Positions 5,003 to 9,286 of a stretch of DNA of 12,357 nucleotides are shown here, piece after piece. The first letter of the stretch is position 1, and each line of letters starts with the position of its first letter. The notes beneath the pieces were generated by a model, which worked only from the letters and a program-made list of their open reading frames with translations, made no database searches and had not been told where the DNA came from. Source of the DNA: Candidatus Nomurabacteria bacterium (GTDB lineage Bacteria > Patescibacteriota > Minisyncoccia > Phycocordibacterales > UBA10002); the NCBI GenBank assembly GCA_943349725.1, contig CALQZP010000030.1, forward strand, positions 1 to 12,357, read 5' to 3'. The position numbers and the translations under genes were made by a program.

Positions 5003-5359
5003 TTACTTTTTAGCTTTTAGCTTAGAAGAACCGGCCTCAGACAAGACCAGGGTGACTTTGGATGTTCGTTTCAGAATCTGAAAGGCGGAACCGTGTGCAC
5101 GGGGCATAGAACGCTTAAGTACGGTGCCAGGGTCTACACGGAAATCTTTTATGATGAGTGCTCCGGTGTCTGTTACCTTTGCATTTTCCTTGGCGTTTGC
5201 AATCGCACTTGAAAGGAGTTTCCGAAGCGGTACGGTGGCAATCTTTGGCATAAGTGAGAGCATGGTCTGTGCCTCGGCTACGGTTTTTCCTCGCACGGCA
5301 TTGACCACAAGACGCATCTTGCGGGGTGACTGACGATAGTTGTTGAGGATGGCTTTCAT
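5003..5359 (-). CDS. rplV: 50S ribosomal protein L22 (uL22)
   Basis: A 118-residue protein whose long beta-hairpin reaches into the exit tunnel. It begins MKAILNNYRQSPRKMRLVVN and contains LRKLLSSAIANAKENAK. The hairpin region reads FRVDPGTVLKRSMPRAHGSA, then FQILKRTSKVTLVL. The C-terminus is a Lys/Ser-rich tail. All conserved blocks are present in order, and the length is close to the family norm. It sits between rpsS and rpsC as in the standard S10 operon, with CTAG-rich spacers on both sides. Confidence 0.97.
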   Translation of the reverse strand: MKAILNNYRQSPRKMRLVVNAVRGKTVAEAQTMLSLMPKIATVPLRKLLSSAIANAKENAKVTDTGALIIKDFRVDPGTVLKRSMPRAHGSAFQILKRTSKVTLVLSEAGSSKLKAKK

Positions 5360-5362
5360 GGT

Positions 5363-5456
5363 CTAGGCTCTAGGGTAAGAAGGCTCTAGGCTCTAGGTAC
5401 TGACGGCGACGTAGGTGTTTCTTTCCTAGTGCCTAGTGCCTAAAGCCTAGTGCCTA
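5363..5456. repeat. CTAG-rich hairpin spacer, copy D (rpsS/rplV)
   Basis: The left arm has CTAGGCTCTAGGG, a TAAGAAGG interruption, then CTCTAGGCTCTAGG. The right arm has CCTAGTG, CCTAGTG, CCTAAAG, CCTAGTG, CCT. The centre GTACTGACGGCGACGTAGG groups it with B and C. It starts 4 bases from the rplV ATG and ends 4 bases from the rpsS stop codon. Confidence 0.92.
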
Positions 5457-5460
5457 TCTT

Positions 5461-5808
5461 TTACTTCTTAGTTGCCGCATCCCCGGCGGTCTTCGCGGTC
5501 TGGGTTGCGGCGATTTCCGCTTCCTTCTTCTTCATTTCAAGCTCTTTCTGCATCTTACCACCGTGCTTCACGAACTTGCGGGTTAGTGAAAACTCGCCAA
5601 GGCGATGGCCGATCATATCCTCATTCACGAGTACCTCGGGAAAATCCTTGCCGTTGTGTACCAAAAACTTAAACCCAAGCATTTCCGGTGTAATAGCACA
5701 GGCGCGCGACCACGTCTTAATAGGAGCGGCTGATTCAGGTCGTTTTCCGGCGAGCTTCTTAATCACACGCTGGTCAATATAGGGTCCTTTTTTAAGTGAT
5801 CGGGTCAT
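5461..5808 (-). CDS. rpsS: 30S ribosomal protein S19 (uS19)
   Basis: A small-subunit head protein that contacts S13 and the A-site tRNA. The start is the ATG at 5808, giving the family N-terminus MTRSLKKGPYID; a longer frame upstream would add 12 residues lying in the promoter and leader. Conserved blocks: IKTWSRACAITPEMLG, HNGKDFPEVLVNEDMIGHRL and GEFSLTRKFVKHGG. The protein has 115 residues against about 92 in typical S19; the extra is a charged Ala/Lys/Glu tail (after KMQKELEMKKKEAEIAATQT). It heads the second transcription unit, behind a promoter at 5843-5872, and is separated from rplB by an opposite-strand ORF. Confidence 0.96.
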   Translation of the reverse strand: MTRSLKKGPYIDQRVIKKLAGKRPESAAPIKTWSRACAITPEMLGFKFLVHNGKDFPEVLVNEDMIGHRLGEFSLTRKFVKHGGKMQKELEMKKKEAEIAATQTAKTAGDAATKK

Positions 5809-5842
5809 GTTGCAATGAAAAACCGCCGATTGGCGTCCACGC

Positions 5843-5872
5843 ATACTAGCAGGAATAAGGGTTAAAAGTCAA
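5843..5872 (-). promoter_or_regulatory. Promoter for the rpsS-rplE unit
   Basis: On the minus strand, TTGACT (5867-5872) and TAGTAT (5843-5848) are separated by 18 bases, and TGC directly before TAGTAT makes an extended -10. Transcription would start near 5836, leaving a leader of about 28 bases that holds a small hairpin (CGCC-AATC-GGCG) followed by five T residues. It closely resembles the promoter before rplC, which also has TTGACT and an extended TGnTAGTnT element. Its position between an opposing gene and rpsS fits the need for a separate promoter. Confidence 0.6.
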
Positions 5873-5919
5873 ACGTATTGAAAATGCGCTCTACTGTATG
5901 CTTATATGAGCTCTGATAT

Positions 5920-6234
5920 ATGAGCTCACCAAAGACGTTATCCTGGGAAGAATTCGGAACCATACGGTTCCGCGATCGAGAAATCCACTTTACGCCTGAA
6001 GATGGCATACCGAGAAGGGGAAAAATACTCAAAATGGAGATAGTGTACGCTGGAGTACTTGGGTTTGTATTCTTTATTAAGACACGGGAAAGGACAGAGA
6101 AATTCGTTATCTCTACGTTTCTTAATCCCACACAACCGGAACGTTTTGAAAACGGTCGGATAAAGGCAATGAATTTTGACGGAACACGCTGCATTATCTA
6201 CTGCGACGAAGAAGAAACATCACTATCGGCGTAA
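5920..6234 (+). CDS. Small uncharacterised protein inside the ribosomal cluster
   Basis: A 104-residue frame on the strand opposite the ribosomal genes, between rplB and rpsS. I do not recognise the family. The sequence is soluble-looking and probably beta-rich: SWEEFGTIRFRDREIHF, a hydrophobic MEIVYAGVLGFVFFIK stretch with a GFVFFIK core, then EKFVISTFLNP and RIKAMNFDGTRCIIYCDEEE. It has no signal peptide and ends with an acidic tail. A good terminator follows 16 bases after the stop. A weak plus-strand promoter can be proposed at 5878-5907 (TTGAAA, then TTATAT), which would give an almost leaderless mRNA. It is considered real because it has sensible amino acid composition, a downstream terminator and exactly fills a gap in an otherwise compact cluster. 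Confidence 0.65.
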   Translation: MSSPKTLSWEEFGTIRFRDREIHFTPEDGIPRRGKILKMEIVYAGVLGFVFFIKTRERTEKFVISTFLNPTQPERFENGRIKAMNFDGTRCIIYCDEEETSLSA

Positions 6235-6250
6235 CACCCCCAAAGACAAA

Positions 6251-6287
6251 AGCCACCCAACAGAGGGGTGGCTCTTTTTTTCTTTTT
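6251..6287. terminator. Terminator between small ORF and rplB
   Basis: AGCCACCC (6251-6258) and GGGTGGCT (6266-6273) form an 8-bp GC-rich stem with a 7-base loop. On the plus strand a CTTTTTTTCTTTTT run follows, a strong intrinsic terminator for the small ORF. On the minus strand the hairpin is followed by TTTTGTCTTTG and begins 22 bases after the rplB stop codon, so it can also end the rplC-rplB transcript. Confidence 0.85.
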
Positions 6288-6294
6288 AGTTGCC

Positions 6295-7137
6295 TTATGC
6301 TTTCTTCCCGACTTTTCGGCGAGAAATGATGAAGACGTTTGAGTATTTTTTAGGAGTACGAGTTTTCTGTCCCTTACCCGACGGCTTGCCCCAGCGGGTT
6401 TTCGCCCGACGCAGTCCTCGTCCTTGTCTTCCTTCACCTCCACCGTGCGGGTGGTCAGGTGGGTTTTGAGCACCACCACGAACGGTCGGGCGGATACCGA
6501 GCCAGCGAGAGCGTCCTGCCTTGCCGATAGAAACGAGGTGATTTTCTTCGTTCGATACCATACCGATGGTTGCCCAGGCGGTGTTAATGACCTTTCGTAC
6601 TTCCGTTGAAGGAAGCTCAATAAACGTGTAGGCACCTTCCTGTGCCTTCACCTTGGCCGAATTTCCCGCGGAGCGGGCAATAAGGCCGGGGCCGTTTGGC
6701 TTAAGTGCAACGTTATAGACAAAGGTATCTACGGGAATGGCGTGAAGTGGAAGGCGGTTCGCGGGAAGCACCGGTGCTTTCTCGGAAACCAGAAAGGTAT
6801 CCCCCACCTTCACACTCTGTGGGAGAAGCACGTAGCGCTTCTCACCGTCGGCGTACACCGCAAGTCCGATAAAGCCACTGCGGTTCGGATCGTACTCAAC
6901 ACTCGCAATCTTAGCGGGGATATCAAACTTATTATATACAAAATCAACATCGCGGAAGAGGCGCTTGTGTCCCCCCCCCTGATGGCGGACCGTGATGCGT
7001 CCGTAGTTGTTGCGCCCCGCGTCACGCTTGCGTCCCCACACCAGAGCTTTATGTGGAGTGTTTGTCGTCAAAAAATCTCGGTAGTTGATACCGGTCATAC
7101 TGCGACGTGATTTGGATGTGGGTTTGTAGGTTTTCAT
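6295..7137 (-). CDS. rplB: 50S ribosomal protein L2 (uL2)
   Basis: A 280-residue protein close to the peptidyl transferase centre, of normal length. It begins MKTYKPTSKSRRSMTGINYR, contains RNNYGRITVRHQGGGHKR and ends with the signature NPPDHPHGGGEGRQGRGLRR, including the conserved His in the DHPHGGGEG loop. The three glycines of HQGGGHKR are encoded by a run of nine G (6971-6979 on the plus strand, as C). It is the last gene of the first transcription unit. Instead of rpsS, the next sequence is a terminator and a gene on the other strand. Confidence 0.97.
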   Translation of the reverse strand: MKTYKPTSKSRRSMTGINYRDFLTTNTPHKALVWGRKRDAGRNNYGRITVRHQGGGHKRLFRDVDFVYNKFDIPAKIASVEYDPNRSGFIGLAVYADGEKRYVLLPQSVKVGDTFLVSEKAPVLPANRLPLHAIPVDTFVYNVALKPNGPGLIARSAGNSAKVKAQEGAYTFIELPSTEVRKVINTAWATIGMVSNEENHLVSIGKAGRSRWLGIRPTVRGGAQNPPDHPHGGGEGRQGRGLRRAKTRWGKPSGKGQKTRTPKKYSNVFIISRRKVGKKA

Positions 7138-7144
7138 AAATACT

Positions 7145-7244
7145 CGACACTAATCTACGAATACGGACTCGAATGACACTAATACAATCTTACTTCTTTA
7201 TTTTATTCGTGTAATTCGTTCTTTAATTCGTGTCATTAGTGTCG
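7145..7244. repeat. GACACTAAT hairpin spacer (rplW/rplB)
   Basis: The outer arms CGACACTAAT (7145-7154) and ATTAGTGTCG (7235-7244) are exact complements. Inside are 9-base-like units: GACACTAAT, CTACGAATA and GACACTAAT on the left, ATTCGTGTA, ATTCGTGTC and ATTAGTGTC on the right. It spans nearly the whole gap from the rplW stop to the rplB ATG. The left part (CTAATCTACGAATAC) resembles the ACCAATC family, so the two may be related. Confidence 0.8.
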
Positions 7245-7246
7245 TG

Positions 7247-7627
7247 TTAATTGATTTCAATTTTCTCCCCCTCTTTCAAAAACACGTACGCCTTCTTGCC
7301 TCCCTTTCGGAAACCAGGACGACCTTTGACGGTAATCTTCTTTTTGGGGATAGCAACGATGGTAACCTTCACGGGATTCACCTTATAAAAGGTGGCAACA
7401 GACTTCGCGATGTCGCGTTTGTTCGCGTGCATAGCCACATGAAAGACATAGGCCCCTTTCTCCGCGGAAGCTGAAGCCTTCTCGGTGATGTGCGGGCGCA
7501 CAAGCACTCCCGGGCTTGAGGCGTGCAGAGCTTTCGCTCCGGTCGTGGTGACAACCTTCTTAGTCACCTCCTTCTTGGGGGCTACACTCGTCTCGATATT
7601 CTTTTTTCGTAGGTTAAGTAATGACAT
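7247..7627 (-). CDS. rplW: 50S ribosomal protein L23 (uL23)
   Basis: A 126-residue protein at the exit-tunnel mouth and the docking site for SRP and trigger factor. The core shows GVLVRPHITEKASASAEKGA, YVFHVAMHANKRDIAKSVAT, FYKVNPVKVTIVAIP and KKAYVFLKEGEKIEIN. It is longer than the usual 95-100 residues because of an N-terminal Lys/Val/Thr-rich extension of about 35 residues before the conserved core. ATG start without a Shine-Dalgarno sequence, behind a CTAG-rich spacer. It lies between rplD and rplB as usual. Confidence 0.95.
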   Translation of the reverse strand: MSLLNLRKKNIETSVAPKKEVTKKVVTTTGAKALHASSPGVLVRPHITEKASASAEKGAYVFHVAMHANKRDIAKSVATFYKVNPVKVTIVAIPKKKITVKGRPGFRKGGKKAYVFLKEGEKIEIN

Positions 7628-7633
7628 AGTGTT

Positions 7634-7722
7634 TAGGCTCTAGGAAACTAGGCTCTAGGCTCTAGGTACTCCGACAACTAAGATTTTCTTTCCTAGTGCC
7701 TAGTGCCTAAAGCCTAGTGCCT
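7634..7722. repeat. CTAG-rich hairpin spacer, copy E (rplD/rplW)
   Basis: The left side has TAGGCTCTAGG, AAAC, then TAGGCTCTAGGCTCTAGG; the right side has CCTAGTG, CCTAGTG, CCTAAAG, CCTAGTG, CCT. The centre (GTACTCCGACAACTAAGAT then TTTCTTTCC) is shared with copy F but not with B-D. It starts about 7 bases from the rplW ATG and ends 4 bases from the rplD stop codon. Confidence 0.92.
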
Positions 7723-7726
7723 GTTC

Positions 7727-8386
7727 TTACGAGTTTTTAGGAGTAAGAAGCTTCAGCGATTCTTCCGGATTTGCGATAACAATATACTTATAGGTCAGCA
7801 CCTGAAGCAGGTTGAGGTTGCGTGCTTCTCCTACCGAAAGGTTGCCAAAGTTCTGGAAACTTTTCTCAACATTCTTATCTTTGTTCGGAAGAATAATGAG
7901 GGCAGCATTTTTGCTCTTTGCGATAGAGGTGTAGCCCTTAATCTTGGAAAGACTCATGAGGACCTCTTTAGCTTCCTTCGTCTTAATCGCGGGCAACACC
8001 ACACCTTTGAGAAGAAGCACTTCACCCTCTTTGAGTTTCTTTGAGAGTACAATGTAGAGCGCTTTGCGCTTGAGTTCACGGTTAATTTTTCGGTCGTAAT
8101 TGCGGTCGTTTCGTGGCCCGTGCGCGACACCACCGCCTACCCAGATTGGAGAGCGCGAAGAGCCGTGACGAGCGCGTCCGGTTCCCTTTTGCTTCCATGG
8201 CTTCTTTCCACCACCGGTCACTTCTCCGCGGTTCTTACTGTGAGCGCTTCCCTGGCGACGGTTCGAGAGCATGGACTGGGACACCTGATGCACAATGTCG
8301 GGATTCCAACTTACGCCAAAGACACTCTCGGGAAGCGTCATCTTCCCTGTCTCCTTGCCGTCCTGATTGTAAATAATGTGTTCCAT
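7727..8386 (-). CDS. rplD: 50S ribosomal protein L4 (uL4)
   Basis: A 219-residue protein of normal length; its extended loop lines the exit tunnel. The conserved loop is clear: RQGSAHSKNRGEVTGGGKKP, then WKQKGTGRARHGSSRSPIWV and GGGVAHGPR. KINRELKRKALYIVLSKKL follows, and the C-terminal part is the usual Rossmann-like half, with RNLNLLQVLTYKYIVI near the end. In enterobacteria L4 also represses its own operon; nothing here shows whether that happens in this organism. CTAG-rich spacers lie on both sides. Confidence 0.97.
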   Translation of the reverse strand: MEHIIYNQDGKETGKMTLPESVFGVSWNPDIVHQVSQSMLSNRRQGSAHSKNRGEVTGGGKKPWKQKGTGRARHGSSRSPIWVGGGVAHGPRNDRNYDRKINRELKRKALYIVLSKKLKEGEVLLLKGVVLPAIKTKEAKEVLMSLSKIKGYTSIAKSKNAALIILPNKDKNVEKSFQNFGNLSVGEARNLNLLQVLTYKYIVIANPEESLKLLTPKNS

Positions 8387-8392
8387 ATTTTG

Positions 8393-8472
8393 CTAGGCTC
8401 TAGGAAACTAGGCTCTAGGTACTGTCGGCAACTAAGATTTTTTCTTTCCTAGTGCCTAGTGCCTAGCGCCTA
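8393..8472. repeat. CTAG-rich hairpin spacer, copy F (rplC/rplD)
   Basis: The left side has CTAGGCTCTAGG, AAAC, then TAGGCTCTAGG; the right side has CCTAGTG, CCTAGTG, CCTAGCG, CCTA. The centre (GTACTGTCGGCAACTAAGAT then TTTTTTCTTTCC) groups it with copy E. The element ends one base from the rplC stop codon. Confidence 0.9.
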
Positions 8473-8473
8473 C

Positions 8474-9088
8474 TTATGCCTTTATCTCTATTACTGTTCC
8501 TCTCCTCCCCGGTACCGCTCCCTCTATCAAAAGAAGATTTTCTTCGGGAATGATGTCTACGATTTTGAGGTTGGTCACCGTTACTCGCTCACCGCCCATT
8601 CGTCCGGCCATTCTCATTCCTTTGGCTACGCGTCCTCCGGCACGCGCCGCGCCACCGATGGCTCCCGGTTCACGTTCACTGTGTTTCTGACCGTGCGTTC
8701 GGCTCCCTCCGTGGAAACCGTGTCGCTTCACCACACCTTGAAATCCCTTTCCTTTTGACGTACCGCTAACCGTCACAAACTCACCTTTCTGGAAAATATC
8801 TATACCGATCTTATCGCCGACCGTTTGGGTGGCGGGAACAGGTAGCCTCCACTCGCGAAGACCTGCAAAACTGCCAAGCTCTTTCACGTGACCCTTCATC
8901 GGCTTGCTCACGTTCTTTGCCTTACGTGTTCCGTAACCGAGCTGAACGGCGTTATAGCCATCTTTCTCAACCGTTCTGATGTGGGTAACCACATTTGGCG
9001 TTACCGCCACGACCGTAACCGGACGAACAGCTCCTGTTTCGTCCCATACCTGCGTCATATTCACTTTTGTGCCTAAGAGAAATTTCAT
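8474..9088 (-). CDS. rplC: 50S ribosomal protein L3 (uL3)
   Basis: A 204-residue protein of normal length that binds near the 3' end of 23S rRNA. It begins MKFLLGTKVNMTQVWDETG and contains GTSKGKGFQGVVKRHGFHGG, THGQKHSEREPGAIG, RMAGRMGGERVTVTNLKIV and a C-terminal VPGRRGTVIEIK. In E. coli L3 the residue methylated by PrmB is a Gln shortly after GSIG; here that stretch is GAIGGAARAGG, with no Gln. It is the first gene of the first unit: rpsJ, normally just upstream, is absent and a large exported-protein gene lies there instead. Confidence 0.97.
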   Translation of the reverse strand: MKFLLGTKVNMTQVWDETGAVRPVTVVAVTPNVVTHIRTVEKDGYNAVQLGYGTRKAKNVSKPMKGHVKELGSFAGLREWRLPVPATQTVGDKIGIDIFQKGEFVTVSGTSKGKGFQGVVKRHGFHGGSRTHGQKHSEREPGAIGGAARAGGRVAKGMRMAGRMGGERVTVTNLKIVDIIPEENLLLIEGAVPGRRGTVIEIKA

Positions 9089-9101
9089 ATGATTTTGAAC
9101 A

Positions 9102-9116
9102 TAAGCCTATGGCTTA
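9102..9116 (-). promoter_or_regulatory. Small leader hairpin before rplC
   Basis: TAAGCC and GGCTTA pair across a three-base loop, 13 bases before the rplC ATG. It lies within the inferred 5' leader. The stem is only 6 bp; any effect on rplC translation is speculative. Confidence 0.4.
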
Positions 9117-9162
9117 GCGGTTCCTGCGACATCCATAACATCCGTTCAGTGGCAGTGGCGAA

Positions 9163-9191
9163 AGACTATCAGAGTAGGCTAAAAAAGTCAA
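9163..9191 (-). promoter_or_regulatory. Promoter for the rplC-rplB unit
   Basis: On the minus strand, TTGACT (9186-9191) is followed after 17 bases by TAGTCT (9163-9168), and TGA directly precedes it as an extended -10. Transcription would begin near 9156, giving a leader of about 68 bases. It closely matches the promoter proposed for rpsS (TTGACT, extended TAGTAT), which raises confidence in both. It lies well downstream of the stop codon of the exported-protein gene, as expected for an independent unit. Confidence 0.6.
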
Positions 9192-9237
9192 AAAACACAA
9201 TTTTGCCGAAAGACTCGTGAGGTATTCTTTATCTTTC

Positions 9238-9264
9238 GCCTGTGGACACCTGATGTCCACAGGC
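9238..9264. repeat. Hairpin after the exported-protein gene
   Basis: GCCTGTGGACA (9238-9248) and TGTCCACAGGC (9254-9264) form a perfect 11-bp stem with a 5-base loop, starting 22 bases after the stop codon at 9287. The position suits a terminator, but neither strand has a U-run after the stem (GAAAGATAAAG on the minus strand), so intrinsic termination is doubtful. It could protect the mRNA 3' end. Confidence 0.7.
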
Positions 9265-9286
9265 CTTTGGTATTGTGAGAGTAGAA

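Noticed and set aside
5809..5844. Longer start for rpsS, 12 codons upstream
   Set aside because: The extra residues overlap the proposed promoter and leader; MTRSLKKGPY is the standard S19 N-terminus.
2213..8472. CRISPR array interpretation of the repeated spacers
   Set aside because: The repeats are separated by complete ribosomal genes, are internally inverted and variable, and lack uniform short unique spacers or cas genes.
9238..9264. Intrinsic terminator after the exported-protein gene
   Set aside because: The stem is strong, but neither strand has a U-run after it, so it is listed only as a hairpin.
9089..9286. A missed rpsJ (S10) gene upstream of rplC
   Set aside because: The gap is under 200 bases, S10 needs about 300, and no S10-like motif is readable in any frame.
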